Part shown: in pieces, positions 23,801 through 31,905 of the stretch
How the letters are laid out: each line of letters begins with the position of its first letter
How positions within the stretch are numbered: the first letter of the stretch is position 1
Assembly: GCA_011799875.1 (NCBI GenBank)
Contig: CM022299.1
Coordinates: 31,399,996 to 31,463,995 of the forward strand
Direction of reading: 5' to 3'
Source: Thinopyrum elongatum
Lineage: Eukaryota > Streptophyta > Magnoliopsida > Poales > Poaceae
DNA: 64,000 bases
Notes under the pieces: generated by a model
The model's input: only the letters and a program-made list of their open reading frames with translations
Told to the model about the DNA's origin: nothing
The model's database searches: none
Program-made: the position numbers and the translations under genes

Positions 23801-24957
23801 ATAGCACTAACCATCACGTGGGAATAGTTATGGGCACTCTGCATCGTAGCATCAGCCGAAAGCTCTGTCAGACGTCCAGTTCAGCACTGCGGCCGGGCTG
23901 AGCCGGCACCATCCGGTAGTGGTGGAGCCTGGTTCGCCCTGCACGCAACGACCCGGAGGGCGAGGGGCGATGGCCCAAGACCCCCTTGCGCTTAGGAGGT
24001 AGACCGGCGGGGACCTATCTGCTGAGCTGTAGGTAGGGCTGCGGTGTGTCGTTTGGCCGAGGCCGGGCATGACCCAGGAAAGTGTGTCCGGCCGGAGTTA
24101 AGCGAGTGTGGTGGGTAAGTTGGTGCACCCCTACAGGGAAGAACACATCTATCGATAGCCGGTCCTACGGTAAAGGACACTCGGAGTTGTATCCCAATCA
24201 ATACAACTAGAACTTGAGATGGTACCTGGATATGTGGCTCCGGGATCGCTTTCTCGCAGGGAGTCGAGAGAGGATCTCTGGGCGAGACTGTCACTTGATA
24301 CTACTACTACTTTACATTATGCTATACTGTACTCTTCTAATGCTGCAAGATCGTTGAAGATGCTTGAAGTTGCTGAAGATGCTAGTCTTCGATAGGACTA
24401 GACCTTCCCTCTATTCTGGCATTTCTGCAGCGCAGTCCACATATGCAGCCTTCTTTTGATAATGTGCATATGTAGTGTAGACCCTTGCTTGCTGAGTACT
24501 TCGGAGTACTCACGGTTGCTTTGCTTTCTTTTTCTCCCCATATCAGTTAGTCGTGACCAGATGACGGAGCCCCTGAAACCGCTGCCCCGCCGACGACTAC
24601 TTCTACCGCCCCGCGGATGGCTATTACTTCGAGATGGCAGACGACCAGGAGTAGATTCGGAGGATCCTAGGCACGAGGCCTACGCCTTTCGATCGTAGCT
24701 TTTTATTTTGCCCCGCCTTTCTAAAGGCTTATCTGTTCCTCTGTAATATCTGTACCCAATTATCTGATGTTTCCGCTGACGCTTGTATGCCATCGAGCTA
24801 TGTATTCGAGCCCTCGAGGCCCTGGCTTGTAATATAAAGCTTGGATGACTTTATTTATGTTTTAGAGTTGTGTTGTGATATCTTCAATTGAGTCCTTAGG
24901 ATTGATCGTGTGCATTTGCGTGTATGGTTAGTGCACGATTAAGCCGGGGGCGTCACA
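20830..24957 (+). repeat. 3' LTR of the Gypsy element
   Basis: It starts TGTAACACCC and ends GGCGTCACA, followed by the target duplication ACCAG. At 4128 bp it is about 195 bp longer than the 5' LTR, mainly because it keeps the AT-rich segment at 20930-21120. Elsewhere the two LTRs differ by scattered transitions; in about 130 bp at 21305-21430 I count four substitutions. The ORFs in the GC-rich block 21310-22310 mirror those of the 5' LTR and are not genes. Confidence 0.95.
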
Positions 24958-26157
24958 ACCAGTATGCCGATGTTCCTTCTATCTTTCTTTGAAATACCTA
25001 AAGGGGTACGAAAGAGACTAGACTTCTATCGATCTCGATTTTTCTGGCAGTCAGACGTGATTAAGACAAAATATCGCTTGGCAAGATGGGATATAATTTG
25101 TCGACCCAAAGACCAGGGGGGTCTTTGGATTGAAAACCTCGAGATTAAAAACAAGTGCTTGTTGAGAAAATGGCTATATAGGTTATCTTTGGAATCGGAT
25201 GGCATGTGGGCACAAATTCTACGGAATAAATACCTACACTCTAAAACTCTGGCTCAGGTTACTGTAAGACCTAATGATTCACAATTTTGGAAGGGGCTCA
25301 TGAGAACGAAAGAGACTTTCTTCCATAGGGTGAGTTTCGTTGTCGGGGATGGAACGACAACAAGGTTTTGGGAGGATACTTGGTTAGGCGACACGCCGTT
25401 AGCCCTGCAGTATCCTACCCTGTATAATATTGTGCAACGTAAGGAGGATTATGTAGCAACAATATTGCATACGGTACCTTTGAATATTCAGTTTCGGAGG
25501 GCTTTAGTATGGGAACGATGGGACTGAAGGTTGCACCTGGTGCGGAGGTTGATGGACGTTCACCTCTTCGACCAAGCAGACAACGTGAAGCGGAAACTGA
25601 CAACGAACGGAGTGTTTTCAGTTAAATCTATGTACTTAGACCTTATTAATTCTGGCCCAATCCCAAGATCGATACACATTTGGAAAGTAAAGGTTCCCTT
25701 GCGCATTAAAATTTTCATGTGGTTTGTCCACAAACAGGTGATTCTTACCAAAGATAACTTACTAAAGCGACGATGGGTCGGAAGTCCACGATGTTGTTTT
25801 TGTGTTCATGACGAAACAATCCAACATTTATTTATTGATTGTCCTCTAGCGAAGTTACTTTGGCGATCTATACATATAGCATTTAACATCACGCCGCCGG
25901 ATAGCATAGATGCGTTGTTTGGGACGTGGTTAAATGGGTTACAACCTGAGGTTGCGTCAAGTATTCGGATTGGAATATGCGCACTTCTCTGGGCTATATG
26001 GAACTGCAGGAATGATATGATTTTTAACAGATTACATATTTTAAACTTCTTGCAGGTTATTTTCAGAGCTACGGCATATGGATCCGTATGTGGTTGCTAC
26101 TCACTCCTATGGGCTCCACGGGGCATTTGGCTACTGGGTGCAACCGATGGGAGATGA
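24958..26157 (+). pseudogene. LINE ORF2, C-terminal reverse transcriptase and zf-RVT
   Basis: This resumes the LINE frame interrupted at 11838: after ACCAG the codons read SMPMFLLSFFEIPKGV, the usual sequence after the thumb motif GGRLVLINSVL. The part to 25527 is the connecting region (GLWIENLEIKNKCLLRKW, FWEDTWLGDTPL). After a TGA at 25525 the zf-RVT domain follows (25560-25960) with CCFCVHDETIQHLFIDCPLAK and LLWAIWNCRNDMIF, a Cys/His pattern typical of plant LINE ORF2 C-termini. The frame ends at 26155. Confidence 0.92.
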
Positions 26158-26408
26158 TAGGACAGGCTATCTTCAACCGGTTTGGATGACGGTGGCATAA
26201 TAGGATAGGTCCTTAATGTCATCTCATCCAGCCGGTTGTGGCTATGATTTGTTTTCTTAGTTTTTTTTCATTTGTGCTCCCTTTGAGAGTTGTACTCCGG
26301 ATTCCAGACTTTGTGTTTTGCTGAACTTGTTTAATAATATGGCCGCATGTATTTTTCGGATGCAGAGGCCGGGGATAACCTCCTTTTCTAAAAAAAATAA
26401 AAAAAAAA
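26158..26408 (+). other. LINE 3' UTR and poly(A) tail
   Basis: A T-rich 3' UTR ends in GATGCAGAGGCCGGGGATAA and CCTCCTTTTCT followed by an A-rich tail at 26390-26408. This terminal signature is typical of Triticeae LINEs. Similar tails occur at 46156-46215 and, inverted, at 52010-52068. Confidence 0.88.
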
Positions 26409-26877
26409 TCATTCTTGCGCGTATGTAGATAAGCCGGAGAGGAGGTGGAGAAAAGTGCTTCGCTAAAGGGAGCATCCAGTTTACCGAATAGGATGGATAC
26501 CTACTTGACGTACGTAACTAACTGCTGCTAGCGTGTCGTACACTTGCACTACTAGTACTGGGTACCCTTGAGATGCCATGTTTACGCTAATGTGAGTGAG
26601 CTCGAGGTCGTACGTACTTAATTAACCCTCGATATTTCCACATTCACATCCAACCAAAGGAATATGTACACCTATTTGAGCTGATCTAGTCTCTCAACAT
26701 TGTGGGATTGTTGCAGCAAATGGACCGTTCTTTTCCGATGACGAACGTTGAACCTCTACTTTTTGGTCGCCCGAGCAATCATGTCGCGAAAAGAGAGCTT
26801 GTTCGAGATAAAACCATCGATCGGTCGACAGATTAAAGTTAGCTGTGGCGATTCGAGATGATCACTAGCTAGGGTTA

Positions 26878-26930
26878 CTCCGTCCATCCCATAGTGTCAA
26901 AAAACGTCTTATGTTATGAGACGAAGGGAG
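26878..26930. mobile_element. Short Stowaway-type MITE remnant, TSD TA
   Basis: A 53-bp element begins CTCCGTCCATCCCATAG and ends ACGAAGGGAG, with TA on each side (26876-26877 and 26931-26932). The ends are imperfect inverted repeats of the Stowaway CTCCCTCCGT type. Paralogous copies B and D lack it at the equivalent place. Confidence 0.75.
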
Positions 26931-26961
26931 TAGCTAGCACATAGTGCTAAGAGTTAGCTAG

Positions 26962-28266
26962 CATTGGATTGCTTGCTTGCTTCGGCTTCAAACAAGAATA
27001 GAATACACCCGCAAAAAAAATAAAAAAAAATAGAATACAACCTAGGGTTGCCCTAGTTGAGAGTCGTGCTGACCAAATAGCCACCACCTCTTATCCCTTC
27101 CTACAGCCGCCTTCTCCTACCTCCATGTCCTCCATTTTCCTTGTCGGTGCTAGAGATCAATGGCTGGGCTAAGTCCGTCACTGGTTGATGAAGGCAACGT
27201 GGGAAGATCTTTGCTCCGGTAGTCTTTAGCTGTAAGATGAAATCTACGTACGGACAACACGTGAGGTAGAAGGTATGATTGTGCGGTGGTGGTGTTTCCG
27301 AGTGGTCTAGCGATCTCTGGCTGCGAGGCGCCGGTGGTCTTGATCCATCTGCATGTAGACAGGTGGCATCAGCGACCTTATGCATCCCAACGAGACGCTC
27401 CTTCACTTGGGCGCGTCATGGTCCTGCACTGCTAGGTGGTCGTCGCAACATGTTAGAGGGTCTTGGACCTTTAGATCTGACAACAATAATGAGTATGTTC
27501 AGCCGACCAATTTTGTCATCACATACGAGGACGACAGAGCATGTGGACGGCACGGGACTGCCGGTGTGTTCCTGGTGTGTCCTGTGGCGCCAATGACCTT
27601 CCTCACTCGCCAATCTTCATCTCATGTGCGATGGTCGCTGTTTCGAACCTTTGGTGGTGACTGACACTTGTTGCAGCTTGACTTCCTATTTCTGCGACAT
27701 GGTCATCACTTGTGTGGTATCTCCGTGCTACGCATGTAGCTGATGGCATTGCAAAAAATGGTGGCGACAACACATGATGACTTTGATTTGATGATGTTTC
27801 TCGAGTATGTGGTCTCGAGCTCCACATAAAAACCCTAGGTCCAACCCTAACAGGTTATACCCGGCAATGCGGTGTTTTTGCGTCGTTAACTTGTTGAAGG
27901 CAATTCTTGGATTTGCTAGACTTTATGTTTAGGGTGAAAGCATATGATTTGAACTTTAATGGTTGGATCCGGCAATGACGGCACTTGAGCATCGTTCCCT
28001 TCCTGAATCTTTCTCGTTATCTTTGTGATGCCAAAAGGTGAATGGTACGGATGGTCGTTATTTTAGTTCGTCGATTGTTGTTCTGATCGTTTCGATTTAT
28101 TTTCTTTTCTCCTTCACTTAGTTAGTTTGATCTCGTATGACTTTGCTCTTTGCTGGTTGTGATTTTTTGTGTCTATGCATTGGATTGGTGATGTGTGCTT
28201 TATGTATTTGTATCCCTGATGATGTACATTGACTCAACAAAAATCACCTCTTTTGTTAGAAGAAAA
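26962..28266 (+). mobile_element. Unclassified ~1.3-kb insertion in copy A
   Basis: Copy D reads straight through AGTTAGCTAGGTAGTACTGG (about 50660), whereas copy A has 1305 bp between AGCTAG (26956-26961) and AGCTAG (28267-28272). The right end is A-rich (GAAGAAAA), which would fit a retroposon, and I see no inverted terminal repeats. Short ORFs at 27101-27827 are on both strands and unconvincing. It could be a non-autonomous LINE or a retroposed transcript; I do not recognise the family. Confidence 0.5.
27008..27028 (+). mobile_element. Micro-insertion CCCGC plus oligo(A), 11-bp TSD
   Basis: A 21-bp CCCGC-A-rich insert is flanked by AATAGAATACA at 26997-27007 and 27029-27039. This fits an extremely truncated LINE-mediated insertion. 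It is nested inside the 26962-28266 insertion. Confidence 0.6.
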
Positions 28267-28341
28267 AGCTAGATAGTGCTGGCGTGCTGCCTGTGCTCGA
28301 GTGAGTACGTACGGATGAGGGGAGAGCAGCTTGTTTGCCTA

Positions 28342-28353
28342 CATTTTTTTTTT
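28342..28353 (-). mobile_element. Micro-insertion of oligo(T), 25-bp TSD
   Basis: CA followed by ten T residues lies between two identical 25-bp copies (28317-28341 and 28354-28378, starting GAGGGGAGAGCAGC). An oligo(A) insertion on the minus strand with a long target duplication is the simplest reading; slippage or plain tandem duplication is the alternative. Confidence 0.55.
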
Positions 28354-28494
28354 GAGGGGAGAGCAGCTTGTTTGCCTATATGTGTGAGCCTGAGAGAAGC
28401 ACTAGTGCCCAACCAGAGATTATGGGCCCAGCCTACTCATCATTGCAAACATTCGGCCCTATCAAACTCTGACTGCCACACTTGACATGCATGT

Positions 28495-28520
28495 ATTTGT
28501 CTCAAAAAAAAAAAAAAAAA
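28495..28520 (+). mobile_element. Micro-insertion ATTTGTCTC plus oligo(A), ~15-bp TSD
   Basis: The insert is flanked by ACTTGACATGCATGT (28480-28494) and ACTTGACATACGTGT (28521-28535), two mismatches. Copies B (39285) and C (45170) have a single uninterrupted version, so the empty site is known. Confidence 0.65.
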
Positions 28521-28550
28521 ACTTGACATACGTGTCTTGGTCCACTGCTA

Positions 28551-28564
28551 CCCCTAAAAAACAA
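28551..28564 (+). mobile_element. Micro-insertion CCCCTAAAAAACAA, ~18-bp TSD
   Basis: Flanks TGTCTTGGTCCACTGCTA (28533-28550) and TGTCTTGATCCATTGCTA (28565-28582) are near-identical. It overlaps the previous insertion's target duplication, so two events hit within 70 bp. Confidence 0.55.
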
Positions 28565-29285
28565 TGTCTTGATCCATTGCTATTTGCTGCTGCCGTTTAT
28601 GATGATGACGCGTTGTCTGACCATTAAATTTTCCCTTGATTTCTGCTGCGAAAAGCAGAGCATCCCCAATGGTGGATTCCGTGATGCAAGTTGGCTTAGC
28701 TCATCCAGTCTTTTAATAAGATGTATTGAACACAATGATTTTCTTAGCTTAGCCAGTTGGCTTTCCTCTCAAGCTCAATCAGTACAAGCTACTCAGCCAG
28801 CGTGGCCGTGTTCCTCCATATCTTGGAAATCCGGAAGCTGCCGGGCAATTTACACGCAACTTTCTTCCGGTGATTCCGTTTTAGGTACAGATAGCTGTAG
28901 CGCGGCCATGTGCCCATGTGTATGCTCTGAACTCCAGGCCAATTTGCACAAGCGAATCCGGTGCTAATCATGCCGGGTGTAGGAATTGAAGGCCAAAAAA
29001 GGGACACAGATACCTTGGTTGCCGCATCTGAAAGATCGATGCCGCGGCAGGTACGCGCAACACATCAAGAGAAATGGTCGTCCGCCAAAGTCGTTATCGG
29101 ATTCATAGCTGCCTGGCTTTGAATCTTTTCTTTCTTTGCTGCTTGCAGGTTTTCTCTAGTCTGTTCTTCGGTTCTAAATGGCCTAGAGTCTAGGCCAGAG
29201 CCCTGGTGAAAATAGACAGATCTGACCCTCTTTTGAAACTTTAGCAAGAATGGCGTGGATATAAACAAAATCATAAAATGGCCCA

Positions 29286-29329
29286 TTAGCATGGCGCCCC
29301 AGGCTGGGTTCTGACGGGCGCCATGCTAA
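29286..29329. repeat. Perfect 14-bp inverted repeat (hairpin)
   Basis: TTAGCATGGCGCCC (29286-29299) and GGGCGCCATGCTAA (29316-29329) are exact reverse complements separated by 16 nt. It is not seen in the other array copies. It could be the terminus of an unrecognised element or a structured RNA stem. Confidence 0.6.
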
Positions 29330-29500
29330 ACGATGCGACAACTACCTACGTCGAGGGTGTCGTGCTATGTAACATGGGGCCCTAGCCCTGCGTCATGCAA
29401 AGTGGTACATTTCGTGTATTGTTTTTATCCGGTTCATTCTATGCTAAAGGTTTAAACAAGGGTCAAATTTGTTAATTTTCACGTAGGTTTGACAATCTAA

Positions 29501-30584
29501 GACCATGTGCAGTGACTGGCCACACCTTAAATTTGGTTTGCTGCATCCAAGTACCTAAAATTTGATACAACAAATCCATATAAACCATGCAAAATGAAAA
29601 ACTACGCACTACGTAGATATCCTATCTACCCTACACTACTCATCAGACATTAGCGGAGATGTCCACGATCTCTGTGGCAGGCTCCGGGTAGATGGCCGCC
29701 TGCAGCAACTCCGGCTCGTCGTCGGACTCACTATATGCGAAAATTTCATCGATCTCCGCCCTTTGTTGGCGGAGGAAGTGTCGGTTGGCCTCCACCGCGG
29801 CCTCCGACTTGATGGACTCCAGGATGGCAGCCTGCCGTGCCACCTCCTCCGCTTTGGCGACCTTGAACTCTGCCATGGCTTCCTCTATGGCGAAGCCCGC
29901 AGCCGGCTCCGCTTCCTCCTTCGACTCTGCCTCCTCTATGGCCTCCTCCTCCTTCGGATGCGCCCCCTCCTTGGGCTGGGGTCCTGCTCCGCCTCCGCCT
30001 GCTACTTCGCCTCCTCCCCCTCCTCCGGCTCCGAGGAGTCCGGAGGCAGGCCGACTGCGATTCGGTCTTTGCGCCTAACCCGAATCCCCTCGAGCAGCTG
30101 GAGGCGCCGCTCCGGCGTTAGCATAGCGTAGGTGGTCTCCCTCTATCAGGCCATGGCCGCCGACGGACGGCGAGCAAAGACGGAGGGAAGTGGATCCGGC
30201 TCGGGTTTGTGACGCGGAGAGGGAGGGAAGTAGATGTGGCTAGGGCTGGAGGAGGTCGTCCGTCTTAAATAGCAGGACTTTGGCCCGCGGGCGGCAAGCT
30301 GGAGCGGCGCCATGCGGCGTTCACACCTCCAAAGGAGACGCCCGTCGGACAGTTGGCTTTCCGGGACCCCAACGTCAATCCGACGTGGCGGACGCGACCG
30401 GGTGCGGCCGGGACTTCTACATATCCACCCTAGATTTGGGCTAAATAAATAGGGGGGCTGGCCAGCCCAGGCGTTTGATGCCGGTTTGAGATGTTTGGGT
30501 ATATCATTTTTTTTACCAGCCAGCGACCGGTCCGTCCGCCCCCGTCGTTTGGACCCGGTTTGAGGCGCCCGACCGTAGATGCTC
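29501..30584 (-). mobile_element. PIF/Harbinger element 1, TSD TAA
   Basis: The ends GACCATGTGCAG and (reverse complement of the right end) GAGCATCTACGG form a terminal inverted repeat, and TAA flanks both sides (29498-29500; 30585-30587). TIR and TSD fit PIF/Harbinger. The 1084-bp element has no transposase but carries a minus-strand ORF-like region. It lies about 360 bp upstream of the gene at 30943 and may contribute distal promoter sequence. Confidence 0.82.
29643..30124 (-). pseudogene. Harbinger accessory ORF fragment (charged, Glu-rich)
   Basis: Reading on the minus strand from ATG 30124 gives MLTPERRLQLLEGIRVRRKD and then an acidic linker that stops at about 30018; a different frame continues as a Glu/Ala-rich helix and ends at TAG/TAA near 29643 (AEEVARQAAILESIKSEAAV, then an acidic tail). 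The second part resembles the C-terminal helical part of proteins encoded beside plant Harbinger transposases (Myb/NAM-associated type), which help the transposase. No DNA-binding domain remains. The frame break makes it a remnant. Assignment rests on composition and element context. Confidence 0.45.
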
Positions 30585-30709
30585 TAACAATATTTGTAAA
30601 AAAAAAGGAAATCTAACCATATCTGTATGCGCCTGGCTCCATGGGTCCATTGATTCCTCATTGAGGTGCCCCTGCATGCGCGTGTATTCTTTGTTTAACG
30701 TGAAGAGAC

Positions 30710-30853
30710 GAACGCATCAACACATGTTCCATAGGCAATGGCACGCTTGTACTAGTCGACATGGACATGTTATGCGCTCGCCTCGCCTGTAAGAAAAATC
30801 ATTCCGGCCGCTCGTATGTCAATTATGTTTGTCAAGTCAGACCGATCTGCTCA
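30710..30853 (+). promoter_or_regulatory. Proximal promoter segment, duplicated elsewhere in the window
   Basis: These ~145 bp directly upstream of the TATA box match 52228-52380 and, in part, 51902-52000. Shared landmarks are ATGTTATGCGCTCGCC and AAGTCAGACC. Downstream of the match the copies diverge and neither has the gene. Confidence 0.65.
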
Positions 30854-30854
30854 C

Positions 30855-30863
30855 TATTTATAT
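30855..30863 (+). promoter_or_regulatory. TATA box of the 191-aa gene
   Basis: TATTTATAT lies 80 bp before the ATG at 30943, placing transcription start near 30885-30895 and leaving a 5' UTR of about 50-60 nt. Confidence 0.65.
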
Positions 30864-30942
30864 GCCTGCCCGCTTCACGACCGCTGCACCCGAAGCAAAG
30901 AAGCGAAGGGAAAGAGAAGGAAGAATAGTCTGTGCATCGGCC

Positions 30943-31518
30943 ATGGAGAGCTCCTCCTCGTCTCTGTTGCTGAGTTCGTATGCCGGCAACAACAAGAGGG
31001 CCAGAGATGCCGACCTTGAAGCGGGCTCGTCCGCGGAGGCTGACGCTGCCAAGAGGATGCGGCCGGAGGACCTGCTGGACCTGCTCGACGACGACACCGA
31101 CGCCGCTGCGGCCGGCGACCTGGCCTCCGTCATGCGGAGCCTTGAGGAGGAGATATGCGCCGACGACCTGACGCCGCCCCAGCCAGAGCTGGGGTTCCTG
31201 CTCGAGGCCTCGGACGACGAGCTCGGCCTGCCGCCGGCCGCCGGGGTGTCCTCCTCGTCGGACGACGCTGGGGGCTGGGAACCAGAGGAGCCCGCCGGCG
31301 TGTTCGGGGAGCAGATATGGAGCTTTGAGGACGATATTGACGGCGCCTACGCCTTCGGCGGCGTTGCCTCCTCCCCGGAGGCCGCCGCGGCGAGCGCAGC
31401 GGCCGCAGCCGAGTGGGGCGACGACGGCTTCGACGCTGTCCTGTTTGGCTTCGGCGACGAGTCCTTCGGGCCGTCCGATCTCGACGTGCTCCGCCAGGAG
31501 ACCATGCCGGCCGTTTGA
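30943..31518 (+). CDS. Intronless acidic putative nuclear protein, 191 aa
   Basis: I chose ATG 30943 because its context (GGCCATGGAG) is good, a TATA box lies 80 bp upstream, and the frame is free of stops to TGA 31516; an upstream in-frame ATG at 30829 precedes the TATA box. The N-terminus is Ser-rich, with basic clusters KRAR (18-21) and KRMR (37-40) that could form a nuclear signal. RPEDLLDLLDDDTD (40-53) and VMRSLEEEI (63-71) follow, then long Asp/Glu/Ala/Gly stretches with scattered Phe and Trp, and the C-terminus DVLRQETMPAV. High GC in codon third positions fits a grass gene, unlike its AT-rich surroundings. The layout recalls small plant proteins with conserved DLLD and RSLEEEI motifs and an acidic activation-like tail; I do not know a function. 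It has no catalytic motif, transmembrane helix or signal peptide. Confidence 0.8.
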   Translation: MESSSSSLLLSSYAGNNKRARDADLEAGSSAEADAAKRMRPEDLLDLLDDDTDAAAAGDLASVMRSLEEEICADDLTPPQPELGFLLEASDDELGLPPAAGVSSSSDDAGGWEPEEPAGVFGEQIWSFEDDIDGAYAFGGVASSPEAAAASAAAAAEWGDDGFDAVLFGFGDESFGPSDLDVLRQETMPAV

Positions 31519-31687
31519 TCAGTCGACAGTGGAAGGATGGATTAGCCTTTTCTTTTTTTACTTTGGCTAACCTTAGCATTATCCTTTTTTTAACCTTTGG
31601 GGATGTAAAGTTTCTAGATGCAAGATGAAAAAACTGTGGACAAGAGACCTGAAAAATGTGTTCCTTCGAATGAATGATGTAGAGAGA
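31519..31687 (+). other. Probable 3' UTR of the 191-aa gene
   Basis: The stretch after the stop is T-rich (TCTTTTTTTACTTTGG), then A-rich with AATGAATGATG; the transcript probably ends here. No single clear AATAAA was found. Confidence 0.45.
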
Positions 31688-31711
31688 TTTCGCAAAAAAA
31701 AAAGAAAGAAA
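31688..31711 (+). mobile_element. Micro-insertion TTTCGC plus A-rich tail, 16-bp TSD
   Basis: GAATGATGTAGAGAGA (31672-31687) and GAATGACGTAGAGAGA (31712-31727) flank a 24-bp insert of TTTCGC followed by A-rich sequence, close behind the gene's 3' end. Confidence 0.6.
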
Positions 31712-31783
31712 GAATGACGTAGAGAGAACAAAAATCATCTGAAGAAAAAAAAAGATTCTCTCAGGGATTCCATCATAAATTGC

Positions 31784-31905
31784 TTCTTGGAATATTTACT
31801 TTTTTATGAAATGAATGAATGTTGTTCTTGGAATATTTACTTTTTTATGAAATGAATGAATGTTGTTCTTGGAATATTTTCTTTTTTATGAAATGAAAGA
31901 AAAGA
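31784..31905 (+). repeat. Three tandem copies of a 41-bp unit
   Basis: Units start at 31784, 31825 and 31866 (TTCTTGGAATATTTACTTTT, then an AAATGAATGAATG stretch). The third is slightly diverged. It lies about 270 bp after the gene. Confidence 0.85.

Larger units (their letters stand above)
11839..24957 (+). mobile_element. Complete Ty3/Gypsy chromovirus (Tekay-like), TSD ACCAG
   Basis: Both LTRs start TGTAACACCC and end GTCACA, and ACCAG flanks the element at 11834-11838 and 24958-24962. Total length is 13119 bp, with LTRs of 3933 and 4128 bp. The internal region holds an initiator-Met-tRNA primer-binding site (15775), gag with a CCHC knuckle, protease, reverse transcriptase, RNase H, integrase and a C-terminal chromodomain-like segment, then a polypurine tract (20816). 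The order protease-RT-RH-IN-chromodomain marks a chromovirus; very long LTRs suggest the Tekay/Del group. The LTRs look about 97% alike in stretches compared by eye, pointing to a fairly recent but not very young insertion. Stops and frameshifts break gag-pol, so it is non-autonomous. I do not assign a family name. Confidence 0.95.
1679..26408 (+). mobile_element. Interrupted non-LTR retrotransposon (LINE, L1-like)
   Basis: One LINE occupies three blocks: 1679-4221, 8312-11838 and 24958-26408. Net length is about 7.5 kb, and the 5' end may extend left of the window. Order is ORF1 (RGG-rich region plus DUF4283-like domain), ORF2 (APE-type endonuclease, reverse transcriptase, zf-RVT), 3' UTR and poly(A). 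The blocks rejoin in frame across the 5-bp target duplications of the two LTR insertions, so the LTR elements landed in a pre-existing LINE. All ORFs carry stops or frameshifts. The sequence right of the poly(A), beginning TCATTCTTGCGCG, matches paralogous copies near 38480 and 49680, so 26408/26409 is a genuine 3' boundary. Confidence 0.93.
26409..29497 (+). repeat. Tandem-array unit, copy A (with insertions)
   Basis: This segment matches 38480-42100, 44770-45900 and 49680-51650 in the same order and orientation. Shared landmarks are the GTAGATAAGCC stretch (26430; 38495; 49692), the segment at 26650-26800 ending in a GCAATCATG-like stretch, the GATTTCTGCTG / AAGCAGAG stretch (28640), and GGCAATTTACACGCAACTTT (28842). 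I see no ORF conserved among the copies; frames differ and stops are frequent, so the unit looks non-coding. Copy A carries its own insertions (26878, 26962-28266, 28342, 28495, 28551). Its left end is the LINE 3' end; its right end meets a Harbinger element. Confidence 0.8.

Noticed and set aside
11839..24957. Assigning a TREP family name to the Gypsy element
   Set aside because: Domain order and LTR length suggest a Tekay-like clade, but a family name needs an alignment I cannot run.
28789..29007. Small minus-strand ORF sharing HRKKVACKLP with one at 45479-45694
   Set aside because: The match reflects nucleotide similarity of array copies; flanking frames differ and the ORFs begin and end at different places.
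31130..31738. 202-codon minus-strand ORF
   Set aside because: It is the antisense shadow of the high-GC 191-aa gene and is extremely Arg/Pro-rich.
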